A DNA stretch of 64,000 nucleotides from JAAYBQ01 sp035403465 (GTDB taxonomy: Bacteria; Spirochaetota; UBA4802; UBA5550), in NCBI GenBank assembly GCA_035403465.1, contig DAONFG010000013.1, positions 3,953 through 67,952 on the forward strand, given 5' to 3'. Positions within the stretch are counted from its first letter, which is position 1; each line of letters starts with the position of its first letter. Of this stretch, positions 16,806 through 26,591 are shown one piece after another. The position numbers were made by a program, and so were the translations under genes. The notes under the pieces were generated by a model. It was not told the DNA's origin. It searched no databases and saw only the letters and a list, made by a program, of their open reading frames with translations.

Positions 16806-16827
16806 CTACATCGTAGCCGGCTTCTCC
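16796..16827. terminator. hairpin shared by two back-to-back stop codons
   Basis: GGAGAAG (16796-16802) pairs with CTTCTCC (16821-16827), and inside it GCTAC (16805-16809) pairs with GTAGC (16813-16817). The adjacent stops of the methyltransferase (TAG) and lon (CTA on the plus strand) form TAGCTA within the stem. No strong T-run follows on either side. Confidence 0.35.
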
Positions 16828-19256
16828 ACAGCCGACTGGCCGCCCAGATCAATCTTCCATTCGTCAAAAGTCTCCTTCCACCTGTTGTAAAGGTTCCTTG
16901 TTACATTGATGTCCCGGAAAAATTTTTCAGGATTCTCAAGAGCAAGGAAGAAGACCTCTTCCATTGTTGATACCGGGTGAAAGATCATCTCGTTGCGGAC
17001 ATATTCAGGTATCTTTTCAAGGTCCTTTTCGTTCTCCTTGGGAAGAATAACATGCTTCATTTCCGCCCTGTGAGCAGCCAGAACCTTCTCCTTGAGTCCG
17101 CCTATGGGAAGGACTTTACCTCTGAGTGTAATCTCACCGGTCATTGCAACGTCCCTGCGCACAGGTATTTTACTTAATAACGACGACATTACAACTGCCA
17201 TGGTAATACCCGCTGAAGGTCCGTCCTTGGGGATTGCGCCTTCCGGTACATGGAGGTGCAGGTCATAATTCCTGATTATTTCTTCATCTATATTGAAAAA
17301 CTGCTGGTTTGCTCTTACATAAGTGAACGCGGCCTGTGCAGATTCCTGCATAACCTCGCCGAGTTTACCTGTGAGTTTAAGGTCGCCCTTGCCCTTGATA
17401 AGCGAGGCTTCGATATTAAGTATTTCTCCGCCTACCTCGGTCCATGCAAGTCCGTTCGCAAGGCCAATTTCGCTCTTCTCCTCTTTAACTCCATACTTAA
17501 ACCTGATCGGCCCGAGATACTTCTGAAGTACCGCGTCTGTGATGACCTTATGGAAATCAGGCTCGTTTTCAACAACTTCGCGTGCCACTTTTCTGCATAC
17601 CTTGGCGATAACGCGCTCCAGGCTCCTTACACCGGCCTCGCGCGTGTAGTGCCTTATTGCGAAGAACATCGATTCTTCTGAGAATTCAATATTCACCGGC
17701 TGCAGCCCGTTCTCTTCTATCTGTTTGTTCAGGAGAAAGTCTATTGCGATTCTGAGCTTTTCAGGTTCAGTGTAGCTTGAAAGTTCTATGATCTCCATCC
17801 TGTCCTGCAGAGGCAGCGGTATATTATGCTGCACATTCGCAGTTGTGATGAACATTACATCCGAAAGGTTATATGTAACCTCCATGTAGTGGTCAATAAA
17901 GGCGTTGTTCTGCTCAGGATCCAGTACCTCGAGCAGGGCCGATGACGGGTCTCCCCTGAAGTCCATGGACATCTTGTCGATCTCGTCAAGTAGTATGACA
18001 GGATTTACGGTTCCGGCCTTCTTCATCATCTGTATTATTCTGCCCGGCAGCGCGCCGACATACGTGCGCCTGTGGCCGCGGATCTCCGCCTCGTCACGTA
18101 CTCCGCCCAGCGACATCCTTACGAACTTCCTGTTAAGCGCACGCGCCACTGAACGTCCCAGCGATGTCTTGCCCACTCCGGGAGGCCCCACGAAACAGAG
18201 GATAGGGCCTTTGAGCTTCTTGGACAGCTTGTTCACTGCTATATACTCAATGATCCTCTCCTTGACCTCTTCGAGCCCGTAATGGTCAGTATTGAGAATA
18301 TCAAACGCTTCATCAATCTTACGTATATCCTTGGTCTTTTTGTGCCATGGAACATCTCTGAGCCACTCTATGTAATTCCTTACAACAGCTGACTCAGCGG
18401 ACATTGGAGGCATTTTTTCAAGGCGTTTCAGTTCCTGCAGCGACTTGGTCCTGGCCTCTTCGCTCATCTTTGCTGCTTCTATCGAATTCCTGAGCTCGGT
18501 TATCTCATCAACTTCACCTTCGCCCTGGCCGAGTTCCTTTTTAATAACTTTCATCTGCTCATTGAGATAGTATTCCTTCTGGGTCTTCTCCATCTGCTTG
18601 CGCACCTGGCCCTGGATCTTCTTCTCAATGTACATTACTTCGATTTCGCCATTTATCAGCTCGGCAAGACGCGCCACCCTTTCAGCCGGGTTGCCAAGAT
18701 CAAGCAGCGACTGTTTGAATTCAATCCTCATCTCGATATGTGAAGCAACAACATCTGTAAGCTGTGAAATATCGTCAATGCTCTCCGCTGAAGTAAGCGC
18801 CTCTTTAGGCACCTTTTTATTGAGCTTTATGTACCTGTCAAAAGCCTCGAGCAGTGACGCTTTCAGCTGGTTCTTTTCGGTTTCAAGTTCAACCTGTCGT
18901 TCAACACGCTTTATTCCGACACTGACATGGTCTTCTCCTGAAACATAATCAGACACAAAGCATCGTGACACACCCTCAACAAGGACCTTTATTGTACCGT
19001 CGGGAAGCTTAAGCAGCTGAAGGATCTCGGCCACTGTGCCCACTTCATAAAGGTCATTCTGCTCAGGTGAAGGATTCTGCGCGTCCCTCTGTGTAAGGAG
19101 TACAATAAACCTGTCGCTCTTCATTGCCTTATCGAGCGCATTGACAGACTTCTCCCTCCCTACAAAAAGCGGAATCACCATATAAGGAAATACCACAACA
19201 TCCCGTAGCGGGAGAAGCGGATATTTTTTGTCATAATCTATAGTTTTTGTAGCCAT
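16806..19256 (-). CDS. lon: ATP-dependent protease Lon
   Basis: Lon degrades damaged and regulatory proteins in the cytoplasm. The 816-aa length is typical of LonA. The N-terminal substrate domain begins YPLLPLRDVVVFPYMVIPLF. Walker A is GPPGVGKTSLGRS and Walker B is VILLDEIDKM. The protease domain carries the catalytic serine in KDGPSAGITMAV and the lysine in GGLKEKVLAAHR. The ATG at 19256 has an AGGAGA site. clpX ends 16 bp upstream, so lon is probably the last gene of a clpP-clpX-lon operon. Confidence 0.96.
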   Translation of the reverse strand: MATKTIDYDKKYPLLPLRDVVVFPYMVIPLFVGREKSVNALDKAMKSDRFIVLLTQRDAQNPSPEQNDLYEVGTVAEILQLLKLPDGTIKVLVEGVSRCFVSDYVSGEDHVSVGIKRVERQVELETEKNQLKASLLEAFDRYIKLNKKVPKEALTSAESIDDISQLTDVVASHIEMRIEFKQSLLDLGNPAERVARLAELINGEIEVMYIEKKIQGQVRKQMEKTQKEYYLNEQMKVIKKELGQGEGEVDEITELRNSIEAAKMSEEARTKSLQELKRLEKMPPMSAESAVVRNYIEWLRDVPWHKKTKDIRKIDEAFDILNTDHYGLEEVKERIIEYIAVNKLSKKLKGPILCFVGPPGVGKTSLGRSVARALNRKFVRMSLGGVRDEAEIRGHRRTYVGALPGRIIQMMKKAGTVNPVILLDEIDKMSMDFRGDPSSALLEVLDPEQNNAFIDHYMEVTYNLSDVMFITTANVQHNIPLPLQDRMEIIELSSYTEPEKLRIAIDFLLNKQIEENGLQPVNIEFSEESMFFAIRHYTREAGVRSLERVIAKVCRKVAREVVENEPDFHKVITDAVLQKYLGPIRFKYGVKEEKSEIGLANGLAWTEVGGEILNIEASLIKGKGDLKLTGKLGEVMQESAQAAFTYVRANQQFFNIDEEIIRNYDLHLHVPEGAIPKDGPSAGITMAVVMSSLLSKIPVRRDVAMTGEITLRGKVLPIGGLKEKVLAAHRAEMKHVILPKENEKDLEKIPEYVRNEMIFHPVSTMEEVFFLALENPEKFFRDINVTRNLYNRWKETFDEWKIDLGGQSAVEKPATM

Positions 19257-19272
19257 CTTTTCTCCTGGCCTC

Positions 19273-20529
19273 TTAAGCCGTTTTCTCTTTCTGCCTGTAC
19301 GTGATTACAGGCTCGCCTGTTTTAAGCACCATCTCTTTATTTACCACAATCTTGCTGATATTGGTGCCCGAAGGGATCTCGTACATAAGGTCAAGCATCA
19401 GCTCTTCCATTACAGAACGCAGTCCCCTTGCGCCGGTCTTCCTTTCAAGGGCGATCCCTGCGATCTCCCTGATTGCATCATTCGTGAATTCAAGTTCGAT
19501 ATCCTCAAATGAAAATATCTTCTGGTACTGCCTTACGAGTGAATTCTTGGGTTCTGTGAGTATCCGGACCAGCGCCTCAAGGTCAAGGTTATGCAGGTGA
19601 GCGATCACGGGAACACGGCCGATAAACTCAGGTATGAGACCGAACCTGATAAAATCCTCCGGCGTGAGACTCTTTGACATCTCTGCACTGTTCATCTCCT
19701 TTGCCGGCCTGATATCAGCGCCGAAACCCAGGGACTTGCTCCCCATCCTTCCCTGGACAATTTTGTCAAGGCCGATAAACGCGCCGCCCAGAATGAAAAG
19801 TATATTCGTTGTATTGATTGAAATGAATTCCTGGTGCGGGTGCTTGCGTCCTCCCTGCGGGGGAACATTCGCGAGGGTTCCCTCAATGATCTTCAACAGG
19901 GCCTGCTGCACGCCCTCGCCGGAAACGTCCCTTGTAATAGAAGGATTTTCAGACTTCCTTGAAATCTTGTCGATCTCATCTATGTAGATTATACCTATTT
20001 CAGCCTTTTTGATGTCGCCGTCAGCATTCTGTATAAGCCGGAGGAGAATATTTTCAACATCCTCTCCCACGTATCCGGCCTCTGTAAGCGATGTAGCGTC
20101 AGCAATGGCAAACGGAACCTTCAGGAGACGCGCCAGTGTCTGGGCCAGGAGTGTTTTCCCTGAACCGCTGGGGCCTGCAAGAAGTATGTTGCTCTTCTCA
20201 AGTTCAACGTCATTTTTAGTAATGCTTTTATTTGAAAAAATCCTCTTGTAATGGTTATACACCGCAACCGCCAGGATTTTCTTTGCAGCGTCCTGCCCGA
20301 TCACGTACTGATCAAGTATCTCGCTGATCTCCCGGGGTTTGGGCAGATCGCCAAAATTGCTTTCAATCGCGCTGTTTGCCTCATCTGCGATTATTTCATT
20401 ACAGAGTTCAATGCATTCATCACATATATAAACGTCAGGGCCCGCAACGAGTTTCTTAACAACTTCCTGACTCTTTCCGCAGAACGAGCAGCTTAATGAT
20501 GCACCCTGGTCTTTTTTCTTTGCAGCCAT
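19273..20529 (-). CDS. clpX: ClpX, ATP-binding unfoldase of ClpXP
   Basis: ClpX recognises and unfolds substrates for ClpP. In the 418-aa protein the N-terminal C4 zinc-binding domain spans residues about 14-44 (CSFCGKSQ, then CDECIELC). Walker A is GPSGSGKTLLAQTLA and Walker B is IIYIDEIDKIS. The pore and sensor regions follow. It lies 8 bp after clpP and 16 bp before lon, in the usual protease-operon order. Confidence 0.96.
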   Translation of the reverse strand: MAAKKKDQGASLSCSFCGKSQEVVKKLVAGPDVYICDECIELCNEIIADEANSAIESNFGDLPKPREISEILDQYVIGQDAAKKILAVAVYNHYKRIFSNKSITKNDVELEKSNILLAGPSGSGKTLLAQTLARLLKVPFAIADATSLTEAGYVGEDVENILLRLIQNADGDIKKAEIGIIYIDEIDKISRKSENPSITRDVSGEGVQQALLKIIEGTLANVPPQGGRKHPHQEFISINTTNILFILGGAFIGLDKIVQGRMGSKSLGFGADIRPAKEMNSAEMSKSLTPEDFIRFGLIPEFIGRVPVIAHLHNLDLEALVRILTEPKNSLVRQYQKIFSFEDIELEFTNDAIREIAGIALERKTGARGLRSVMEELMLDLMYEIPSGTNISKIVVNKEMVLKTGEPVITYRQKEKTA

Positions 20530-20537
20530 ATATTCAC

Positions 20538-21125
20538 CTATTTTTCTGTTCTTTCAATAACCTTGTCTATAAGTCCATATGTTACTGATTCCTGTGCAGA
20601 CATGAAATAATCACGGTCCATGTCGGATTCTATATCTTTTACCGGTTTTCCTGTGTGGAAGGAATAAATCTCGTTAAGCCGGCCTTTCATCTTTATGACC
20701 TCCCTGGCATGGATCTCGATGTCAGACGCCTGGCCCTGGAAACCCGCAGAGGGCTGGTGGATCATAATCCTTGAATTGGGGAGCGCGGATCTTTTACCCT
20801 TTGCTCCTGCAGCAAGAAGAAGCGAACCCATTGATGCCGCCTGCCCCAGGCATATTGTGGCAACATCGGGCTTAATGTACTGCATTGTATCATAAATAGC
20901 CATTCCCGCAGTAACCACACCGCCCGGAGAATTAATATAAAGAAATATATCCTTTTCCGGATCATCAGCTTCAAGAAAAAGCAACTGCGCGATTACAAGA
21001 CTGGAAATATGGTCATCTATTGCTTCGCCGAGAAAAATTATTCTATCCTTAAGCAGCCTGGAGTATATGTCGTAAGAACGCTCCCCCCTGCTGGTCTGTT
21101 CAACTACTATTGGTACAAGACTCAT
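20538..21125 (-). CDS. clpP: ClpP protease subunit
   Basis: The proteolytic core of ClpXP is 195 aa here. The nucleophile is Ser98 in GQAASMGSLLLAAG and the catalytic His is His123 in MIHQPSAG. The acid is in the MDRDYFMSAQE segment near residue 170. The start ATG at 21125 follows GAGGAG. The N-terminus SLVPIVVEQTSRGERSYDI is the classical form with little or no propeptide. Confidence 0.96.
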   Translation of the reverse strand: MSLVPIVVEQTSRGERSYDIYSRLLKDRIIFLGEAIDDHISSLVIAQLLFLEADDPEKDIFLYINSPGGVVTAGMAIYDTMQYIKPDVATICLGQAASMGSLLLAAGAKGKRSALPNSRIMIHQPSAGFQGQASDIEIHAREVIKMKGRLNEIYSFHTGKPVKDIESDMDRDYFMSAQESVTYGLIDKVIERTEK

Positions 21126-21490
21126 TTTATCATCTCCTCTTTATAAATTAATACGTTGTTGAGGCCGGAATAATGAAAAGAAAACTGAAAAAAATTTCTT
21201 TTTTCAGCATAAAATAACCCTGCATCCACAATACAGAGCTATTTTCTCTTCAAAAGATTATTCATGATTTATCAGTAATATTATCGGTCTGTAAGTTAAA
21301 TATTTTTTAACTAAAATAAGCGCCTTGTTGCGAAACTTCGTTCCTTCACAGGAAAACCCTGCAGCGGCATTTAAGGAATTTCACCCGTCACACCGCAGTT
21401 AAAGAATTAATTCACAAAAAACAATATGCCGGACTGCACTGCATGAACAAAATCCGGCATGTATATACTTTAAAACAGGTCAGTATTCAG
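21126..21490. other. intergenic region between tig and clpP
   Basis: 365 bp without a gene. On the tig side it holds the tig terminator (21427-21459). Near clpP it holds a perfect 9-bp AT-rich inverted repeat, CTGAAAAAA at 21185-21193 and TTTTTTCAG at 21199-21207, in the leader upstream of the clpP start. No CIRCE-type heat-shock operator is visible. The clpP promoter should lie here, but I cannot place it with confidence. Confidence 0.5.
21427..21459 (-). terminator. rho-independent terminator of tig
   Basis: TGCCGGA and TCCGGCA form a 7-bp perfect stem around 19 bases. Read on the minus strand it is followed by a T-rich run (ATTGTTTTTTG). It lies about 30 bp past the tig stop. Confidence 0.6.
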
Positions 21491-22834
21491 TTACATCCTG
21501 TTTTTAACAAAATCATCAAGCGTAACAGCGCCCAGCTTGTTGATTTTTGCATTTTCATATATAAAATCGAGGGCCATTTCAAGGAGTATATCCTGCTCCA
21601 CATTGGACCTGGTATTGTTCTCTTCCATCATTTTGTAAAGTTCTTCAGCAGGCCTCTGCATGGATTTTGCCAGGTTTTCAACAACTTCTTTAAATTTATC
21701 GTCAGAAACCTTCATATCCTCTTTTTTTACAACCTCCGACAGAAGGAGCGTGTTCCTGATAGACTTGACCGCATCCTCCTTCAGCTTGCCCCTGTACTCC
21801 TCGGGATCAATACCCAGGAGTGACGCGAACTGGTCCAGGCTCTCCGCGTGGTACCCTATGCGTTGTTGTGTCTTCTGGAATATTGAATACATCTCGTTCA
21901 TCATCATCGTTTCAGGTATGTCGAATGTGCACTTGTCGGCTATTTTAAGGATAAGCTCGTTCTTGGACTCATTTTTAATCTTGTCGCCCACAAATTTCTC
22001 AAGATAGCTGCGCGTTTTTGTTTTCATGTCATCAGTAGATTCATAACCGCTCTTTACTGCAAATTCATCATTAAATTCGGGGAGTGTTACAGTGCTGATC
22101 TCGGTTACAACTGCCAGGTAGGTAATCGCCTTTCCCGCGAAATCGCTGATGTAGTAATCAGCAGGATAATTTATTATAATTTCCTTCTCGACACCGGTTT
22201 TAAGGCCAAGGAGATGTTTATCAAGGGTGTATTCATCCCTGCTCTTGCCGACAACAATCGAATAATCCCTGAACTCGACAGTGTCGATCATATCTTTTTC
22301 AACATCATCAATGCGCTTCAGTTTAAAACGTATAAGGTTGCCTTTACCGACCACCGCATCGGCGTTCTCAATCTTTTCTATCACTGCTGTTTTTTCACGG
22401 ACTGTGTCGATCTCGTTCACAACGTCCTGGTCAGTAACGCTGCAGGACTTTTCGTCAGCGGAAATTCCTTTATAATCAGCAAGCTCAACAGAGGGCATTA
22501 CTTCAAGTCGTGCCGTGAACCTGAATGGTTCGTCCCTTTTTATTGCTGCGTATTCAATTCTCGGTTCCGAGACTGGTGCAAGCTCCTTCTGCTCAACGGC
22601 CTCAAAAAGCGCGCTTTTAGCGAGATTTTCAGCGACATCAGTCCCTGCGTGTTCGCTGTATTTTGATTCGATGATCGGGAGCGGCGCCTTGCCCGGTCTG
22701 AAACCGTCGATTTTTGCGTTCTTCTGGATCTTGTTAAAAACAGCCTTGTATTCCAGTTCAACCTTCTCAACAGGGACCTCTATTTCAAGTTCCATAACGG
22801 CGTTTTCAAGTTTTTTCTCGCTTAAAATATTCAA
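21491..22834 (-). CDS. tig: trigger factor, ribosome-associated chaperone
   Basis: Trigger factor binds nascent chains at the ribosome and has a peptidyl-prolyl isomerase domain. The 447-aa length is typical. The ribosome-binding signature is present as DGFRPGKAPLPII (about 44-56). The PPIase-like part covers about 145-235, and the helical C-terminal arms follow. The start is a TTG at 22834 with GAGG upstream; the next ATG (codon 14) would cut into the first strand of the domain, so TTG is preferred. The tig, clpP, clpX, lon order is conserved in many bacteria. Confidence 0.92.
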   Translation of the reverse strand: MNILSEKKLENAVMELEIEVPVEKVELEYKAVFNKIQKNAKIDGFRPGKAPLPIIESKYSEHAGTDVAENLAKSALFEAVEQKELAPVSEPRIEYAAIKRDEPFRFTARLEVMPSVELADYKGISADEKSCSVTDQDVVNEIDTVREKTAVIEKIENADAVVGKGNLIRFKLKRIDDVEKDMIDTVEFRDYSIVVGKSRDEYTLDKHLLGLKTGVEKEIIINYPADYYISDFAGKAITYLAVVTEISTVTLPEFNDEFAVKSGYESTDDMKTKTRSYLEKFVGDKIKNESKNELILKIADKCTFDIPETMMMNEMYSIFQKTQQRIGYHAESLDQFASLLGIDPEEYRGKLKEDAVKSIRNTLLLSEVVKKEDMKVSDDKFKEVVENLAKSMQRPAEELYKMMEENNTRSNVEQDILLEMALDFIYENAKINKLGAVTLDDFVKNRM

Positions 22835-23274
22835 TTTATCTACCTCATCACTATCCTGAAAATAATCAGTAATATTTGACTTGTCTCGAAACTGCGTCCC
22901 GCACTCGCCGGCAAGCCCCTGCAGGGCTTTTTCAAGGGGCTATGCCCCTTATACCCCGTTTAAAAATCAAATTCGCAACAAACTGTTAAGGTTATATATC
23001 ATACTCCGTATTCACCATTTAAAACCGTTAATTATCAGTTCAGCGATTAAATCCCCGGTAAAGGAAATGTAGTTTTCTCCCGGGAACAGATGCAGATATA
23101 TAAAACTATAAGTCTATAACTATAAATTCTGAACGGAGATAGGCGTCAAACATTTTTTCAAAGCACCGCTTTACATTACAGGTCGGAATTTTACAGTGAA
23201 GTTGTATGAATTGCAGGTTAATGCAGAGTTATAATGAAGGGAAATATCTGCTCAGATTCGGAAATCTATACAGT
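22835..23274. other. intergenic region upstream of tig
   Basis: 440 bp between tig and the STAS gene, both on the minus strand. It holds a GC-rich double hairpin (22913-22950) and AT-rich sequence with CTATAA-type repeats around 23103-23125. No plausible gene is seen on either strand. Confidence 0.5.
22913..22950. repeat. double-hairpin intergenic repeat, copy 1
   Basis: AAGCCC/GGGCTT (22913-22918, 22924-22929) forms a stem followed by a T-run on the plus strand. It is followed at once by AAGGGGC-TAT-GCCCCTT (22934-22950). The core GGGGCTAWGCCCCTTA recurs at 61639-61654, suggesting a dispersed element. Confidence 0.5.
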
Positions 23275-23574
23275 CTATTCAAACTGAAAGTAGCCCTCAA
23301 GGCCCGCCACCTCAAGAGACCTGTAAACATATTCATTATAGTTTACCAGGCGGATTGTCCTCCTCTCAACAAAGAGTCCGGACTTGATCCTTAAAAGACA
23401 TGAAAGAAAAACCGAATTGAGTGTTGTGATATTCTTCATATCCAGCACAAGATCTCTCTTATCAGTTTTGATAAACCGGTCAATATTCTCTTCGAAAAAC
23501 CTGAGATTACTCATTATCTCGTCAGAAGAGAGAATATACACCCGGGAATCTTCATTTTCGATGATTTCAAACAT
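23275..23574 (-). CDS. STAS-domain protein (anti-anti-sigma-like)
   Basis: This 99-aa single-domain protein has the STAS pattern: a first strand EDSRVYILS, then RDLVLDMKNITTLNSVFLSC, where the family has DLSxxxxxDSSGLG, then a helix and a final RLVNYNEYVYRSLEVAGLE. The phosphorylatable serine would be the Ser in LNSVF (about residue 54). Such proteins act in partner-switching with anti-sigma kinases or as signalling scaffolds. No kinase or phosphatase partner is adjacent. Confidence 0.7.
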   Translation of the reverse strand: MFEIIENEDSRVYILSSDEIMSNLRFFEENIDRFIKTDKRDLVLDMKNITTLNSVFLSCLLRIKSGLFVERRTIRLVNYNEYVYRSLEVAGLEGYFQFE

Positions 23575-23857
23575 ATCCGCCCCTTGTGATACATCAGGAA
23601 ATTATAAAAAAAGCAAAACATCCGCAGACTGGTCTGACTTTTACCATAAAAATTCAGTTTACTATAGAAAGGCATTTTACTAAAAAGCCCGGCAGTTTAG
23701 AAGAAATAGTATTGCACCGGGCATCTTCTATGTAATAAGTATAACACGTGCTTTATTTTATTCAAGCACAAAAAAAGTGTTTTATTATTGATTATAAAAT
23801 ATTACGCCTCAAAATCATCAAAATAAGTTCATGCACAACTTCACAAGGAGTCTGATA

Positions 23858-25300
23858 ATGAAAAGAAGGATAGCTGCCTATCTGCTTGCGTTCATAACAC
23901 TACTGCTTCTCCCTGTTCTTGTAACAGTATCACTGGGATTTGCGATGGCACTTAATGAAAACTTCCACATATCCGTGGTTAAAAATCTTAATATTGTCGA
24001 GACGATCATAAAGTTTAAAAACTACCAGATGGAGAATGAAATCAGGCATGAAATTGAAAAAAAAACCGGAATCGGCCAGTTCAAGCCCGAATATGACAGG
24101 ATTAAGGCCGAATACGAAAAAAATCTGCAGACATTTAACGCCCTTAATAAAACCAGAGAATATGACAGCCTGGAAAAGGAGATAGATGAACTGGATGATA
24201 CAGACTGGGAGGATGCACCTGACACCTTCAGAAATAAAGAGGAATGGAAAGCCTATAAAAAAAAGAAAACAGCTGAACTTGAAGCAAAACAGGACTCTAT
24301 AGAAACATACAGGGACACAAGCAGCGAGCTGCTCGGTGTCGCCGAATCCGGGATGAAAAAATCACGTGATGCCTTTGAGGATGCGGACGACCTGATGAAA
24401 GACAAAGAGGAGGAGGCCCGGGATATACTTGAAGACCGCAGCAGCGATTTCATGAACGAAATAGTATCCGACATGTCGAAAGTCGGCCACGACCTGTCCA
24501 CTGCGGTCAATGAACTGTTTATCGAGGTTGAAATTCGTAAAATAATAAGGACTTACCTCGCCTTCTTCACAGACTATTTTCAGCAGAAAAAAACCGGCGG
24601 TATATACGAATCAAATCTGAATATAGAGTCCGGTGAAATCGGCAGCACGAAGAAAGTTGTACTTCCGCCATTTGAACTGAGTTTTAATGTCAAAACAGAT
24701 GAAAACGGTATTATTAAAGAGAAAAACATATTCAGCGGTCTATGCGTTGAAATGATCAATGCAACCCCGGGACTTAAAAGTCCATGGGTACTTACAAAAA
24801 TATTCAGCATGGCTGATTCATGGCTTGCCGAAAAAGCTGCCGGGAGCATACTCAAAGGTCTCCCCGTGAGGTACAGTGACGGCGTACTGAAATCTCAGGG
24901 TCCGGTTATCCTTTCAGGTGAAAGGGCGCAGATGGCGGAATATCTTATGATTGCAATGACAGCGGGAAGATTCTTCATATTCATCGGCCCGGTTATCGCG
25001 GTTATGCTTGTACTCATGGTTTTTGCAGCAGCACCTGACAGGAGGTCAAAATGGAAAATTGCAGGTCTTTCCATTGAAATTCCATCAGCGCTCATGTCTG
25101 CCCTGGGTATTGCCGGGATTATTGTTTCAGCATTTCCGGGCTACTTCTTCAGTATCCCGGTAGATGATCCTGCGGTAAGAGGATTCTTTGAACAGGGAAT
25201 TTTCAGTACAGGCCTGCATTTCTTTATCCCGGTAACACTGCTCTTTTTTATACTTTCTGTGACCGGGGGATTTATGCGTAAAAGGGGAAATAAAATCTAA
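23858..25300 (+). CDS. unknown membrane protein with large coiled-coil domain
   Basis: The protein is 480 aa from ATG 23858, which has a strong AAGGAG site (an ATG at 23831 lacks one). Residues 5-30 form a membrane segment or signal anchor (YLLAFITLLLLPVLVTVSLG). Residues about 60-200 are highly charged and helical (long acidic/basic coiled-coil, with DDTDWED and KKKKTAELEAKQD). A beta-rich segment follows near 245-300. Three hydrophobic segments close the protein (about 370-395, 412-435, 452-472). I recognise no family. The gene is alone on its strand between STAS and Ldh genes. Confidence 0.6.
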   Translation: MKRRIAAYLLAFITLLLLPVLVTVSLGFAMALNENFHISVVKNLNIVETIIKFKNYQMENEIRHEIEKKTGIGQFKPEYDRIKAEYEKNLQTFNALNKTREYDSLEKEIDELDDTDWEDAPDTFRNKEEWKAYKKKKTAELEAKQDSIETYRDTSSELLGVAESGMKKSRDAFEDADDLMKDKEEEARDILEDRSSDFMNEIVSDMSKVGHDLSTAVNELFIEVEIRKIIRTYLAFFTDYFQQKKTGGIYESNLNIESGEIGSTKKVVLPPFELSFNVKTDENGIIKEKNIFSGLCVEMINATPGLKSPWVLTKIFSMADSWLAEKAAGSILKGLPVRYSDGVLKSQGPVILSGERAQMAEYLMIAMTAGRFFIFIGPVIAVMLVLMVFAAAPDRRSKWKIAGLSIEIPSALMSALGIAGIIVSAFPGYFFSIPVDDPAVRGFFEQGIFSTGLHFFIPVTLLFFILSVTGGFMRKRGNKI

Positions 25301-25460
25301 TTGACTCAATCATATACCGGAGTGATTTTGTTCTCGTAATAAGAACGCGGCAGGTCATCCCGGTATCATCGTGCGGTCGCCCTGAACGCATAGAAGAAAT
25401 ACCCCCGGTGTATAAACCGGAATAACAAAAATTCAACTAACCATTATTACGGAGAAACGA

Positions 25461-26573
25461 ATGGAAGATAATATTGTATGGCTCGACTTTGAGCTTGTAA
25501 GAAATTTCATGAAGGACATATTTATAAAAATTGGGGTACCTGCAGAGGATGCAGCAATCAGCGCTGACGTACTCATTGAATCTGACAAGCGCGGCATAGA
25601 TTCGCACGGCCTTAACAGGATGAAGCCCATATACTACGATAGAATAAAGGAAGGGATACAGCTTCCCGTTACAAACTTCGAGGTGGTAAAAGAAGGCCCC
25701 GCGACAGCAGTGGTTGACGGCCATAACGGCATGGGGCATGTTATCGCAAAGAAGTCCATGCAGATGGCAATAGACAAGGCAGCGAAGTTCGGGCTGGGTA
25801 TGGTTGCGGTGCGTAATTCAACGCACTATGGCATTGCGGGATACTACGGTCTAATGGCCGCACAGAAAGGAATGATCGGGATTACCGGTACAAACGCAAG
25901 GCCGTCAATAGCACCGACATTCGGCATAGAGAACATGCTCGGCACAAACCCGCTTGTTTTCGGCATACCCACGGACGAGGAGTTCCCCTTTGTTCTGGAC
26001 TGCGCCACATCGGTCAGCCAGCGCGGCAAGATCGAGGTCTACGCGCGCACTGGCAAGCCCATGCCGCAGGGATGGGTCATTGACCAGCAGGGCAACTCGA
26101 CCACCGACCCAATAGACGCGCTGAAAGACCTGATCGCAGGCACAGCGGCACTTACACCGCTTGGGGGAATCGGCGAAGATGGCGCCGGCTACAAGGGTTA
26201 CGGCTATGCAACTGTTGTCGAGATTCTATCCGCAGCTCTCCAGGGAGGCAGCTACCTCAAGATGCTCACAGGATTCCAGGACGGTAAAAAAGTACCGTAC
26301 AGTCTTGGCCACTTCTTCATGGCAATTGACATTTCACATTTCATTGAAGTTGATGAATTTAAAAAGATAACCGGTGACATCCTGCGCCAGCTTCGCAACT
26401 CGAAAAAGATGCCGGGAGCTGAAAGGATCTACACTGCAGGTGAAAAGGAATACCTCGTGTGGCTTGAAAGGAAAGGAAAAGGGGTACCCGCAGGCGAGGA
26501 ACTCCAGGCGGAAATGATTACCATGCGCAACGAAACCGGCCTGTCACAGTACAGGTTTCCGTTTGAGAAATAG
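25461..26573 (+). CDS. Ldh-family (malate/L-lactate/ureidoglycolate type) dehydrogenase
   Basis: This 370-aa NAD(P)-dependent oxidoreductase belongs to the Ldh_2 family, unrelated to classical LDH. Conserved segments are DSHGLNRM, VVDGHNGMGH, the VRNSTHYGIAGYYGLMA catalytic-His region, GTNPLVFGIPT and FVLDCATSV, with GGIGEDGAGYKGYGYA near the C-terminus. Family members reduce or oxidise 2-hydroxy acids; the substrate is not determined by sequence. The next gene is an L-2-hydroxyglutarate oxidase-like flavoprotein, so both may act on 2-hydroxy acids. Confidence 0.85.
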   Translation: MEDNIVWLDFELVRNFMKDIFIKIGVPAEDAAISADVLIESDKRGIDSHGLNRMKPIYYDRIKEGIQLPVTNFEVVKEGPATAVVDGHNGMGHVIAKKSMQMAIDKAAKFGLGMVAVRNSTHYGIAGYYGLMAAQKGMIGITGTNARPSIAPTFGIENMLGTNPLVFGIPTDEEFPFVLDCATSVSQRGKIEVYARTGKPMPQGWVIDQQGNSTTDPIDALKDLIAGTAALTPLGGIGEDGAGYKGYGYATVVEILSAALQGGSYLKMLTGFQDGKKVPYSLGHFFMAIDISHFIEVDEFKKITGDILRQLRNSKKMPGAERIYTAGEKEYLVWLERKGKGVPAGEELQAEMITMRNETGLSQYRFPFEK

Positions 26574-26591
26574 CGATTTGATTAACCTTTT

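Noticed and set aside
21126..21490. Heat-shock (CIRCE-type) operator before clpP
   Set aside because: The TTAGCACTC-N9-GAGTGCTAA pattern is absent; the AT-rich inverted repeat there is not of that type.
23749..23806. AT-rich nested hairpin (AAGCAC arms, T-run) as a plus-strand terminator
   Set aside because: No plus-strand gene lies upstream for it to terminate; possibly only a leader structure of the gene at 23858.
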